From positions 972,212-1,036,211 of the forward strand of contig JAMWFC010000055.1 in the NCBI GenBank assembly GCA_027475525.1: 64,000 bases of DNA. The letters are read 5' to 3'. Below, in pieces: positions 34,021-45,666 of the stretch. The DNA is from Macrolepiota albuminosa. Lineage: Eukaryota; Basidiomycota; Agaricomycetes; Agaricales; Agaricaceae. Positions within the stretch are counted from its first letter, which is position 1. Every line of letters begins with the position of its first letter. A program made the translations under genes and the position numbers. The notes beneath the pieces are model-generated. The model searched no databases, was not told where the DNA came from, and worked only from the letters and a program-made list of their open reading frames with translations.

Positions 34021-34408
34021 TTCTGATGGAAAATGTCCTTGTACAAAGGAAATTGCCCCTTTCTACAGTCAAAGCTGGCCAAGAAACAGATGGCAGGTTT
34101 ATTTGACCCCTTTTTTCAATAGAAACATATTCTGGCCGCAGAAATGAGGTCAGTTCAACTTCACAGTTGGGGCCATAACCTGTTCCTGGTGGGAACTGGG
34201 TCAAAGAAACCTGCCATCTGCTTCTTGGCCAGCTGTCCATTGTACCACCCCATAACCTGTTCCTGGTGGGAACTGGGTCAAAGAAACCTGCCATCTGCTT
34301 CTTGGCCAGCTGTCCATTGTACCACCAGGAATAGGTTCAAAGAAACCTGCCATCTGTTTCTTGGCCAGCTTTCCATTGTAGAGTAAGGCAAATTTCTCCA
34401 TCAGGAAT
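34021..34408. repeat. Fold-back (inverted) repeat, MITE-like
   Basis: The left arm at about 34021-34110 and the right arm at about 34331-34408 are inverted copies. They share a perfect 30-bp core (AAAGCTGGCCAAGAAACAGA then TGGCAGGTTT, left about 34070-34100), with flanking partial matches interrupted by small gaps. The middle carries extra direct partial copies of the same core (about 34200-34245 and its 77-bp duplicate). Transcribed through, this would form a hairpin. There is no open frame. Confidence 0.7.
34173..34326. repeat. 77-bp exact tandem duplication no. 31
   Basis: Copies are 34173-34249 and 34250-34326, inside the fold-back element. It is one of only two outside the left 26.6 kb. 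Confidence 0.95.
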
Positions 34409-34669
34409 TGACACATTGAAAATGATAGAACAGGTTTGCCTTTCACCTTTGTCCTAAGGAAACACAATTGGGTAGCAGTGAGGCCTCTTGGGACAAAGAT
34501 TACGAGACCCAGAATTAGAGCAAGTTTGATTATCGCGAACTTCAGTCATTGAAGACATTTTCATAGTATCCACACAAGTACTACAGAAACTTATGCCAGT
34601 TCATAACAGCATAGGACCAATCAACAAGGATACTCAAAGCGAGTGATAGTCACCCTCCCTCTTTATAGA

Positions 34670-36505
34670 TTATGACGGCGACCCTTCTTTGGCTTTGCCG
34701 TTCCCCGCTGTTAATGAGGTTTCTTCAAGAATCATACCTGCAGAGAATGGCTCCTTAGAGTATATAATACCGTCGCTATTCCCTTCTGTTGTCGACAAGG
34801 ACTCTTCGTCGCAGTCGTCATCGAATTCGTTGTTCACTGTCGTACCAAGCGGTCCAATAACCCTCGAAGCGAAATGAAGTGAACCAAGTGGTGTATCCAC
34901 CTCATCACTGTCATCCAAATAGATGGATTTGAGCATGAGAAGGAATCTGCATATAATAATTGTTCGAAAACTGTATATTTCAGTCATTGTACGAAGCATA
35001 AGAGGCAATGAAATCGTAATAACGCACACCGGAATGTAAAAAGGTACGACCCAATAGTCATATCCCACGACAGGCTGAGGCTATCTATTTGTTAGCCGGC
35101 GCTTCTATGCATGAGATTTAAGATTCTCTACGTACAACGTTATCGAACTGACATAGCCAACGAATCAGGATCAGTGGAGAATGAGTGTGAGACCAGTGAA
35201 CTTACGATAAGAACGAGCATGTCAGCAAGGGAAAGGACGAGGAGAGCACTTGATTGGAGTACCGGGTAAATAAGGTAAAGGAGATGACGACATCCACGTA
35301 CCAAAAATATATCGTCCCTAAGGTAACATATTCATCAACTATCTGTTTCATCAGAAATAGAAAGGTTGGAACGCTACCATCAATGAGGAGCAAGCGTCCC
35401 ATTCCGGGTTTCTTGGAGACAGCCAAGTTGATGTTGTTCCGGAGACGAAATGTCTTCCGGATGGTCACGATAATAACAATGGTCTCCGAAAGTATATCTG
35501 CGACGATGCCAGTAATTCTAACTGTTTCAGCGTGCAATGTCAGCTCCTGTTCTCTGACAGCAAACAGACAGGCACTCCTGTACAATGTGGATGAGGTCGA
35601 AAAATGTGCATCCATTGTCAAGCCTCACACTTTTGTCATGGGTTGACGGCGAGGCAAGGTAAGTCAACTGGCACCCAAATCGGTCAACCGATGCCCACTG
35701 GTGAGCATAAAGGTACTGAGGCTTAAGGATGAAAATATGGATCACTTTGAACTGGAGGTCGCACGTACAGCCGGTGCTATGTTTGAAGGAAGAGATAGCA
35801 GTAAAACAAACGCAGCGAGTGGCCATTTAGCTCCTTGGAGAGCGTAAACTCTCAAAGATGAAAACACTTGATAAATCGAAGCATTAATAATAGAGAGAGA
35901 TAGAGATTTCATACGCGTACGTCCAAACGCGATACTGCGCAGTATCATGGGAAATATCTGGAACCTGACCGCGATGTCACAACTGCGAGCCAAAGTCATC
36001 AGAAAGGTAGAATCCACGTTTGTAGGCTGGACACAAACCCCTAAGAAAGAAGTAGGTGAGAAAGCATTGTATTATAGAGGACTAAGACATACGCGAGGTG
36101 ACATGTACCATGACGCAAGGAATAATATTGATATCTTTTCGAGAAGGGTTCCATAGCGAAGTAGTGCGTATAGCACTGTCGCTCCGGAAATTTTTTTGGA
36201 CCAGATCTTGGAGACCTCAGCGCCGAATGTTACAACATGGTCCCATATAAGAAGGGCTACAAAATGTGAACAAGGGATCTCCATAGAACGAGCAGTGACA
36301 TACCGACCGAGGCGATACTACAGCAAGCAAAGGCACTATGGCAAGTTGAGACTGATTCAATTCCAGACTGAAGACCTACGCACAACTCAAACACTGGGGG
36401 GAGTGCCATGTATGCAGATCGTTAGTACAGGTTCGAGTCCCAAGACATCTTCATATATAGTTCGGCTCGCTCAATCAGAACTTACGAAAAGCTCACCCGC
36501 CTCAT
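34670..36505 (-). CDS. DUF6533-type integral membrane protein
   Basis: Known: DUF6533 membrane proteins are a large family in Agaricomycetes with unknown function. Seen: the signature start of the domain, LLIWDHVVTFGAEVSKIWSK (about 36220-36270). It is followed by transmembrane stretches: GATVLYALLRYGTLLEKISI, SLRVYALQGAKWPLAAFVLL, GIVADILSETIVIIVTIRKT, GRLLLIDGSVPTFLFLMKQI. The tail has IICRFLLMLKSIYLDD and an acidic cytoplasmic end (NEFDDDCDEESLSTTEGNSD), with the stop at 34670-34672. It has many short introns. The N-terminus is uncertain: the ATG at 36503-36505 with an exon reading ELNQSQLAIVPLLAV can be spliced to the DUF6533 start, but an ATG at about 36284 is also possible. Confidence 0.7.
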
Positions 36506-37376
36506 TAAAGTGAAGACTAAATCGGAAATCCAGAGTATATCTGGTTTCATCACAATTAGGGGTACCCTTGTAGGGCACGTGAATATTGGTGAGCACCGAA
36601 GCTAATGGCGAGGAAGGCGGACATCAAAATGGTTGCCTCGTAAGCTCGGTACCAAGCCTTGAACGTTGAACGCATAGTAGGAATGAGACAATCACTTTGT
36701 ACATGCAAAGCAAAGTAATATTCAGCAGGAGTCAACTTTTGCCTCAAACCCAACGAGACGGAGATAGGCATAGGCCGACATTATCTGTATTGAAGACTCG
36801 GTTCTGCAACCGTCAGGCTATGCGTATTACGGAATGCCGGAGGCAGTGAATCTGCTACGAATACGTGATACGCCGGCGTGTATCGTAAGCCAATAATGTT
36901 CTGGAAGGATTCATCAAAGCCTCAGGAAAGGAAGACTCCTCTTTGATTAACTTGAAATGTCTCAAGTCTGAGCAAGAAACTATTCGTTTTCAAAGGTTAA
37001 GAGACGAGGTGCTAGTCCAACTGGAGGTCTTCGGCAAAAGCCGGAAAGATATCAGTTGCCCCCATCCCGAAGTACGTTCATCCTACAAGATGACGAAGCA
37101 AAATTCTGTCTTGTGAGGTTGGGCGAATGACAATCGGCACTTCCATATAGTCAGTACTTCCTCGAGCTTTCAGAATGCTTTTTGGCCTGCGAATACGGAA
37201 AAAATACTCAGATAGTCGTAGTTTCTTGAGCAGCTGCTCACAGTTTACAGAAACAACAAATCCAAGACGAATTCTTAAACTCGATCGTCATTGCTGCTCG
37301 TCGGATAACTAAGCGTACATATTCCGGGTATTGAAAATTATCGAGGATGAATACAGGCCCCATCGAGCGCGTTTGA
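36506..37376. other. Intergenic
   Basis: Between the DUF6533 gene and the acetoacetyl-CoA synthetase stop, both on minus. A 71-codon open frame at 36556-36771 (minus) with a hydrophobic C-terminal half could be an upstream exon of the DUF6533 gene, but I cannot splice it convincingly. Confidence 0.35.
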
Positions 37377-40223
37377 TCACAGTTTAGCTTTGCTTCCGTC
37401 AAACCCTAGGTCCCTGAATTTGTAATAGAGCTTCAGCGAGTCGGGATTGGCCACGGTGCCACTCGGTTTAAGGTTTGATCCTGACACGATTTGCTTGACT
37501 GCGATTTCAATCTTTTTACCATTGACCGTGTACTGAGGCGACATCGTAACAAATCCGGAGGGAAGGACGAAAAAAAGACGAACCGGGATATCTTCTACTT
37601 CGAAGATAAATTTAGGGACATGCCGCGCGCTAAGTGCTTTACGGATCTCGGTCTTGATGTCAGTTTGAAGGTTGGGGGTAAATCGGATTCCAGGGCGCAT
37701 CTTCAAGAACAGGAGAACACGCTCATCTGGATCTTGTGGTCGCCGTTGACCCACGCACAGAGAGTCATCAATGCTGCCGTTAAACTTCTCCAGGACGGAA
37801 TATATTTCGCCGGATCCAAACCGGACGCCACTTGGATTCAAAACGCCATCACTGAGAACGGGAGTGTCAGGATGATGATGGTGATGAAAACACAACTGTG
37901 GGCACAAAGTTTCTTACCTGCGTCCCAAAATCATGATGCCTTTGGTGACAGTGTTGCTTACAATGAAGTCTCCTTGTCTCCAGATTCCTGCAAATGGACA
38001 GCTAGAATTTAGTGGGGCAGACTAGAGACAAAAAAAAACATTACCAGGATACATGCTGAAGTACGCATCGCGTATCTTTTCTCCCGTAGGATCACCCCAG
38101 AAGTATAGTGGTAACGAAGGATGAGGTCTGGTACACACAAGCTCACCGGGGGTCCCTGTATATTCGATATTTTTCCCCGAGGGATCAAACACCTCTACCT
38201 TCATTCCCAGCGACTTGCACTGGATCTCTAATGCAAAACACCGTCAACTTTACCTCGATCAAGATGGTCGCAGCCTCAGGAATCCATGTACATACCTCCA
38301 GAGTACACGGGTAAGTTAGACGCCCCTGTGACGACTGACATTGGGATACGTAATTAAATCGATGCCTCGATAAAACCCGGGAATACCGGTGAGTAGATAA
38401 CGACTCACATGCAGAACATACATCAGTTCCGCCACTAGTGGAGATTAGGTGTATCCTGTTTTCGCCGAACGCCTTCTGTGTCCATTCGAATAAAGGAGGT
38501 GTCAGAACGGCTCCTGTGACACTCATCACGCGAAGCGCCTCGAAAGATCCTATGTCGACTGGAAATTTAGTGCTTATCAGGATTGTTTTCACCAACAGTC
38601 AGGATAACACAGAACGTACGAGGTTTGATGCCTTGGCCCGCGATTTCTGCCAGGAACCGAGGACTAGTGCCTAGGAAGGAAACCCTGCAGATCAGTTAGT
38701 AGAGAGAAAAGGCCACCGCAGAAGGGGCAAACCCTTGATCGTGGATGAACTTGAGGTACGTGCGAAGGCTAGGATAGAAGGGAGAGCCATCGTATAAGAT
38801 AAGTCGAGCGCCACATGCGAGGCCACTAAGCATGTAGGTCCACATCATCCATCCTGTCTAATCTGAAACGTGAGCTCTCAGAATCACGTCTAGACAGGCT
38901 ATCCTACAGCTTACCGTTGTAAATTGGAAGTAAGTATCTTGCTGAGTCAGTCCCATTCCAATCCGAATGTCTTTCTGGTTCTGCAACAAGACACCCTGAA
39001 TCACATTTCAACATGCAGGCGTTGCAGCAAGTATATGACAGGGTCTCACACCAGCAGAATGGACGATACATTTGGGCTTCCCTGACGTTCCGGAGCTATA
39101 CAAAATGAAGAGCGGCTGGCCGAACGGAAGTTGTTCAAACGTGAGCTCGCGCTCGTCACCAGTCTTCAAAAAAACCGAAAGGTTAATGCTACGCCGTGGT
39201 TAACATCAACATCGGTTGAAGAGGGCCAGAACATACGCCTTGCTTATGTCATGATAGATTTCATTCCCTGTCCGTGCACTAGGGAGTAGGATGGCTTGCT
39301 GTAGGCCTTTATCCGCGAGGTCATTGATGACATCAGAAACTTTGGGTAATAGGTCGACAGTTTTCCCAGAATAGACGACCTCCGTTTCCGCAAATACGAA
39401 TCTGGGGCGTATTTGGCGGTATCTGTCGAGAATACCCTAGATCACAAGGTACAGTTAGAATCAAAAGTGAGGGTCCATCAGGCTTACCTCGGTACCCATG
39501 TCAGTTGCAGTACTGGAAAAGATACCACCAATACTGGCTGTTGCCAGTGCAATTACCACCGCAGTTATTGAGTTCGTCACAATGGCTGATTTAGGTATTG
39601 AGCCAAGGCAATAAAATCAATGCAGATCATGATGGATGCAACGAACCTGCAACCCTATCACCTACTTGTAGTCCGTTGACCCTCAGGGCTGCAGCCATGT
39701 TCTTCACAAGTTCGCGTAGTTCACGGAAAGTATAGTTTGTTACCTTGCCAGATTCACCAGAAGCTGTACATGCTACTCTGTCGTTGTTGTGCCAGAGAAG
39801 ATTTTCTGCATAATTGAGTCGAGCACCTGGAAACCATTCAGGTATTTCAGGCAGCTTTCCAGGTACAATAACCTAGTGTGGTAATGAAGCAATGGGATCA
39901 AACAAGATAGCGGTTTGTTATAAACAAACCTGGTTAATATTCGGACGTATAGATGATATAATGCCCAATTCTTCCCAGAGGTCCAGCCAGAACGTGTAGT
40001 CTTCCACGGAGTACTTGTGTAACTCATGGTAGTTTGCTGAATAACGCGAACATCAATAATTGCCTGCAAGCGTGCGCACACGACTTGGCATAAATGAGGC
40101 ACCTAGTTTCAGCCCATGCTTGCGGTTAATCATTCGTCGAAAAGCTTCGACAGGGGTCGCATCAGGCTGAGGATGTTTCCAAAGCAATCTTGATCGTGCA
40201 AAGTAGGAGTCCGCCGAGGCCAT
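37377..40223 (-). CDS. Acetoacetyl-CoA synthetase (AMP-forming)
   Basis: Known: cytosolic ANL-superfamily ligase that activates acetoacetate with ATP and CoA, feeding sterol and fatty-acid synthesis. Seen: the ATG at 40221-40223 gives [20 protein letters not shown]. It is followed by [20 protein letters not shown], typical of acetoacetyl-CoA synthetases. The P-loop-like ANL motif [18 protein letters not shown] lies near 39030-39100. [20 protein letters not shown] and [14 protein letters not shown] correspond to the adenylate-binding core. [20 protein letters not shown] and [20 protein letters not shown] follow, with [20 protein letters not shown]. The C-terminal lid has [33 protein letters not shown], with the catalytic Lys context, split by an intron. 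The end is [16 protein letters not shown], stop at 37377-37379. It is divergent from SEY1. Confidence 0.9.
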
Positions 40224-40811
40224 AGGTAACGTTGACGTGTGAAATTAATCTTGTGAGATGCAATGTTCACGTACGCGTTCTTTGTGGAGGACTGCTCAAT
40301 AATCTAATGGTCTTTATAATAACAGCAGTAGTGGGTGGGTGACGATTTCTTTCTATATGGAGTGCGACGGCAACCCGGTCCGGAACCCGTCTCCTTTCGC
40401 CCCTCCGTCAATGCATTTCTATCTGCGGGGTTCTGCGGCTGGGGAAAATTGACTACAACTTCGATAAATCCTGACGACATATACACAAGTAATTTACAAA
40501 TATCACTTAGCATGGCTTGTCGTTGCATGGCAGAGCACTGGCAATCATAAGCGGCTTCAACTTCACGTATAGCTACCTGGGATCTGGACACCCCTTGTCC
40601 TGATAATAATAAGTAGATTAATTGGCCTGTTCCTATTGGAGCAGCTGCTTGGGAAGTCAACGACAAGCAAGAGTGACGTCGAGAATTGAAAGCACGTGGC
40701 TACAGCACACTGGTCCGCCATTTGCCACCTGGGCTCAGTACTCAGTTTCTGCAGGCTATATCTTCGTTGTTTTAGTTTCTTGTCCTTCCACCATCACGCA
40801 TCTATATACGC
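40224..40811. promoter_or_regulatory. Divergent intergenic promoter region acetoacetyl-CoA synthetase / SEY1
   Basis: 588 bp between the two start codons with no supported gene. It must contain both promoters. No specific element was identified. Confidence 0.45.
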
Positions 40812-43800
40812 ATGGCGCAGACTCTTCCCCCGACTGTGCCTGCGCCAGCTCCCAAAATCCCTGTCAACGGACACCTCACCAATGGAATCAAGTCAGGAAG
40901 CACTGAAGGCCTTCAGATTATCGACGACGAGAAACGATTCACGTTTGTTTCTTCTTTTAAACAGATTGAAGCCATGGCGCTTATATATCAATAGACCTGA
41001 CCTGACTGCTCAGATTGAGCGCTGGGGTCTTCGGGATGCCGGTTTCGACTACAATTTGGTCGCAGTTTTCGGTTCACAATCCACCGGAAAGAGTAGGAGG
41101 GTTGCCAGCTTCTCAAATAACAGTTCTCAGTCCTTGCACAGGCACCCTTCTCAACAGACTCTTTGGGACGACTTTCGATATCATGGAAGAGACTAAACGG
41201 CAGCAGACCACAAAAGGTAGACAATCTCCTCTCAGGTATGAAGCACCTGACGGTTACATTAATGTGATAGGTATTTGGATGTGTAGAGGGAAGGACATGA
41301 ACGTCATGGTTATGGATGTCGAGGGAACTGACGGACGTGAGCGTGGAGAGGATCAGGTGCGGGCCTCCTCAGCTTGACCAAGGCATTAACTCATTTTACC
41401 AGGATTTCGAACGCAAATCCGCTCTATTCTCTCTTGCTTCCTCTGAAATTCTTATTGTCAACCTATGGGAGCACCAAGTTGGTCTGTATCAGGGAGCAAA
41501 CATGGGACTTCTTAAGACTGTCTTCGAGGTCAACCTGGGTTTATTTGGAAAGAAGACTCAAGGCGGGTACGTTAAACTTTCTAATCTCTTGAGTAAACCT
41601 ATTGAAACCTATTTGCAGTACCCAAGGCCGTACTCTGCTTCTCTTCGTCATTCGAGATCACATTGGCGTAACACCTCTTGCCAACCTCCAAACTACTCTT
41701 ACAGCAGACTTGACACGTATTTGGGAAAGTCTTGCTAAACCAGCAGAATTCACAGACCGCCAACTTTCCGATTATTTCGACCTTGCCTTCACTGCCCTCC
41801 CACACAAGATTCTTGCTGCTGATAAGTTTGAGGAAGAAGTACAGAAATTACGCACCCGTTTTGTCAACAAAACTAGCGAAGATTATCTCTTTAAACCTGT
41901 ATATCACAAGCGTATTCCTGCAGACGGTGTGGCGTTCTACATGGAAGGCATCTGGGTTAGTTGTATTAACTTCTATTCTTTTAAGTTACATCTAAACGTC
42001 TCATGTCCAGGACCAAGTCCAATCCAACAAGGACCTCGATCTACCTACGCAGCAGGAGTTATTGGCGCAGTTCAGATGTGACGAAATTTCAGCAGTCGCG
42101 TTTTCAGAATTCAGCGAGCAGGCGAAGTCTCAAAAACGGCCACTGGAGTCCGGTCGTATCGTTGATGGTCTTGGTGCGTTAATGAAGAACTGGAGAACCG
42201 AGGCGCTTAGTGAGTTTTCTCCGTCATTCAACATGTCTGACTTTTTCTTAAAGTTTCTTTCCTGTAGCACGGTACGATCGTGATGCGTCACGGTATCACA
42301 AAGGTGTTTATGGCCGCAAGCGTATGGACCTTATTGCCTCAATAGATGCCACACTTTCACCACTCTTCCTCGGCCAACTCAAAAATCTTCATAAGACCTG
42401 CCTGGTTACTTTCAAGAAGGAAATACTCGATGGACTGCGCGGGGAGTCGTATAACTTTGCGGATGTGGTATCAAATGCGCAAGAACGTTGTGTGGACACT
42501 TTTTCTGCGGGTGCCAAGGAAGCGCTCGTAGAGGGTACAGATTGGGCGTGGGAGGATGAGCTCGAGTCCTTGAAAGAAGAGGTCCGGGGTGTCGCTGATC
42601 AGTGTAGAAAGGATGAGACGAAGAAAATGATCAATCTCATCGAGGTCAAGAGATTTCAACATTCCTCTTAAACTAAACAGTCACATTGACGTTCTTATGC
42701 TGAACAGAAAAACTTCAAGAAGCATATATCCGAGCCTGTTGAGCTGGCTTTGAACAAGGCCAATTCTACCATGTGGGACAGCGTCTTGAAGGTGTTTAGG
42801 GAATCCCTAGATAGAGCAGAGACAACGTATTCTACCAAAGCAAAAAGTGGGTTATCAATATTGCTCCTCCCATCGCCTTGCTGATTTTGTTAGGCTTTAA
42901 TTGTACCGAGGAAGAGAACGTTTCTTCTCTGTCCGCTCTACGGAAACGTGCCTGGATTGCTTTGCGTGCCAAGATTGATGAGTTAACAGCGGAACCTGTT
43001 ATACTCAGTAAGCTACGCGCACACTTCGAAGAACGGTTCCGCTATGACGACGAGGGTGTTCCGCGCGTATGGAAACCCGAAGATGACATTGATTCTGCTT
43101 TTAAGAAGGCCAAAGACGAGGTTCGGAGTTCATCATATCTTTCGAGGTTTCTTGGGCATTGACCGTGGCTGCACAGACTCTTGAGCTCGTTCCTCTATAT
43201 TCAAAGATTGCTCCTGTCGACCCTGCAGTCGAATTCTCTCTACCATCTGAGCAATCTGACTCGCTCTCAACGGAAGAGTTCGACTTCCCCTCCACTCTTG
43301 TCATTTTCACGGAGACGAAGGTGCTTGATTTGACCAATAAGTTCAGGAAGGATGCCGATGCGTATTATGTGGAGGCAAAGCGCAGCACAGTGGCCAGCAT
43401 TGCGCAGATTCCTTACTGGGTATATGGCATGCTTGTTGTGTTGGGGTGGAATGAGGCGATGGCGGTGTTGTTCAACCCGCTGTACTTCACGTTCCTGTTG
43501 ATTTGTTTGGCTACGGCGTGAGTCTTGTCAAGGTCTATGGGTCGTCTCCCTGTTGCTTACACCTCCGGATTTTTCTAGATATGCAATCGTACAGCTCGGC
43601 TTGGTCGGTCCGTTGTACCAGGTCTCACGGACACTGGCAAATGAGGTCAGTTTTTTCTTGCTATGTGCTTACATCAGTGTTCATTTTTCTCGAACACTCC
43701 AGCTCCAACGTCAAGCTACTGCACGCCTTCGGGAACACTTCAGAGAACCTATACTCGCAGAGCCTGTCAGGGCACGAACACAGTCGGCACCACCTGAAAA

Positions 43801-43840
43801 CGAGGATCTTGATGAAGAGCTGAGGACTCGACAGCTTTGA
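40812..43840 (+). CDS. SEY1: Sey1/RHD3/atlastin-type dynamin-like GTPase for ER membrane fusion
   Basis: Known: it drives homotypic fusion of ER tubules and works with reticulons. Seen: ATG at 40812 ([20 protein letters not shown]). The G domain has the P-loop [21 protein letters not shown] split by an intron, switch [14 protein letters not shown], DxxG as [16 protein letters not shown], and the guanine-binding FVIRDHIG (RD in place of NKxD), as in RHD3/Sey1. The long helical middle domain includes [20 protein letters not shown] and [20 protein letters not shown]. The C-terminus has two membrane segments ([35 protein letters not shown] with [14 protein letters not shown]) and a short cytosolic tail ending [14 protein letters not shown] at 43838-43840. 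There are about a dozen short introns, and exons splice in frame without base corrections. Confidence 0.93.
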
Positions 43841-43935
43841 CATCGATACGATTCATCACGCACAAAGAGATGGTATTTCTCATGTTTCTTATCGTATACA
43901 GTCTCGGATTAGAGGGTAGCACCGGGTTTTAATTC

Positions 43936-44342
43936 AACTGGCGGATTGATCATGACCTGTTAACGATCATAAATAGATCGGGCAAGTGTGTGAGAGGGTT
44001 GCCCGGGGTTAATTCGGGCAGAGATAAGATCATCATCACCACCCTTCACATTTCACATTGTCACATTCCCTGCTCTTTGTCCGGCCTCGATTTGTTCTAA
44101 TTTCTCATTGAATACTTATAGGAAGACTTACCTGCGAGCGCAGTGTGAGACGACGAGGTCATCGACACCGCGCCCGCAAGTATTTCATGAGAAATTAGAA
44201 CCAAGTGAGGCCGGACAAAGAGCAGGGAATGTGACGATGTGAAATGCGAAGGGTGGCGATAATGATCTTACCTCTGCCCGAATCAACCCTGGGCAACCCC
44301 CTCACACACTTGCCCGATCTATCATTCGTTGAGCGCCAGTTT
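43936..44342. repeat. Long fold-back element with arms of about 165-180 bp
   Basis: The left arm (about 43936-44117) and right arm (about 44178-44342) are inverted copies with roughly 90% identity by eye. Shared runs include AGATCGGGCAAGTGTGTGAG, TCACATTCCCTGCTCTTTGT and TTCTAATTTCTCAT. The loop between is about 60 nt. AACTGGCG closes both outer ends, with a small deletion in the right arm. It has no open frame. The structure fits a MITE or fold-back element about 100 bp after the SEY1 stop; transcription through it would give a long hairpin RNA. Confidence 0.8.
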
Positions 44343-45405
44343 CGTACGATCTATCAAGGACTTTGGTTGTTAATGGTTGAAGTTACTGATCATGAATAAG
44401 CTGCTTCATGATTTGAATCGGCGCTGATACCACGTGCACCTAACAGTGACTTCATTTTTTTTAGTGGTTCCATAGGTTCTTAGACTTATCTACATTTGTT
44501 AGCCTCTAGGCGCCAGAAATGACCCAAATACAGAACGTTTCGTGATAAATTTTTGCCTAAGATGAAACTATTACGAAAAGGTTTAATCTTTCTAAGCACG
44601 GTGTCCTCGCGATGGGCGAGAGCCTCTCTGTGTATCAGGTACCACGCAATAGGGGTCGCATTGGAGATACATTCATGTAAAAAGGACTGGGATATATCCA
44701 CGAGTCAGAGGGAAATCTGACCCCGGATGTCAGGACAAAATGCAAAGAAAGAAAAAGCAGTGTAATTAATGAAATAATGGTTTTAGTGGGTATGGGAGTT
44801 GAACGCCCCCCAGGGCAAAACAGATAGAACAACCCGAGCCCCACACACCGTGCGTCACAGGCATTTCCCTTGGGTGAGCCGGAAAAATAGAAAGGAAAAA
44901 CTCATGATTAACAGGAAATGATGGAATAGCTTTCACTCGGAACAAACGCAAAAATATAGCTCTAGTGCTTCTACCTATGTGGTGTGGGTTCATTTTGTTC
45001 TAGCCAGGGTTATGTGCACTAGGGTGTCTTACGTCATGTACTTCGTGCACTGCGGACTCCGCTTCTGTAGCGGTTTGGGTTCTCGCTATGGAAATGACTG
45101 GCAGTACCAGAGCCTCCTCCACTCTGCGTAACGGATGTTTGTTCTAATGGGACAGGTAGTCCAACTGGTTCGTCGAGTGCAATTCCGACGTGTGCACAAT
45201 GTTACAGCTTCGTTACTCCTATTTTTGGAATGTTAGGCTATGTTGCCCTTCATCGCTTCTTTTTGCGTTTGGTACATTATTTTAACGCTTAGCTATCGAT
45301 CGCGATGTGGGGGGAGAGTTTTGTACTCAGGTATAACCAACTTGAATTGCTGCTGCTGTAGCTAGCTGCCCTATGTGGGTTCCTGGTGTCCATGTGTCTG
45401 GGTCT

Positions 45406-45559
45406 ATGTACCAGGTGGCACTAGTGCCCTGCGCACGTGCTTTTCCGCGAACCGTAGTGGTGGTTCGGGTTCAAGTTGCCCCATGTACCAGGTGGCACTA
45501 GTGCCCTGCGCACGTGCTTTTCCGCGAACCGTAGTGGTGGTTCGGGTTCAAGTTGCCCC
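45406..45559. repeat. 77-bp exact tandem duplication no. 32
   Basis: Copies are 45406-45482 and 45483-45559, next to a C homopolymer and about 20 bp from the tRNA-Gly gene. Confidence 0.95.
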
Positions 45560-45576
45560 CCCCCGAAGCCATATAT

Positions 45577-45666
45577 GCATTAAGGGGGAATCGAACCCCC
45601 GGCGGGTCGACGAAAGTCTGGTTGAGATCATGGCAACGACCCAGGTTACCACTACCCCATTAATGC
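45577..45666 (-). tRNA. tRNA-Gly (anticodon GCC) with an intron of about 20 nt
   Basis: Read on the minus strand, GCATTAA (acceptor 5') pairs with TTAATGC (acceptor 3'). The D-loop has AGTGGTA. The anticodon stem GGTCG/CGACC encloses TTGCCA, giving anticodon GCC. About 20 extra nt follow position 37, the canonical nuclear tRNA intron place. The T-arm is perfect: GGGGG TTCGATT CCCCC. The discriminator base is A (45576). Because the intron border is assigned by eye, another anticodon reading is possible, but G1-C72, the AGTGGT D-loop and GCC all fit glycine. Confidence 0.8.

Larger units (their letters stand above)
33698..34669. other. Intergenic with fold-back element
   Basis: Contains the promoter of the 33697 gene and the fold-back repeat listed separately. 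No other gene is seen. Confidence 0.5.
43841..45576. other. Intergenic between SEY1 and tRNA-Gly
   Basis: Holds the SEY1 3' UTR, a large inverted repeat (listed separately) and one 77-bp duplication. A C-rich run (CCCCCCCCCC) lies just before the tRNA. No protein gene is supported. Confidence 0.5.

Noticed and set aside
34173..34400. CRISPR-like array from the three similar direct copies
   Set aside because: One copy is the 77-bp artefact, the others are part of an inverted repeat, and there are no regular spacers. The genome is eukaryotic.
37377..43840. Acetoacetyl-CoA synthetase and SEY1 as a functional cluster with ERG25
   Set aside because: The genes are far apart with unrelated neighbours. 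Co-location alone does not support a pathway cluster.
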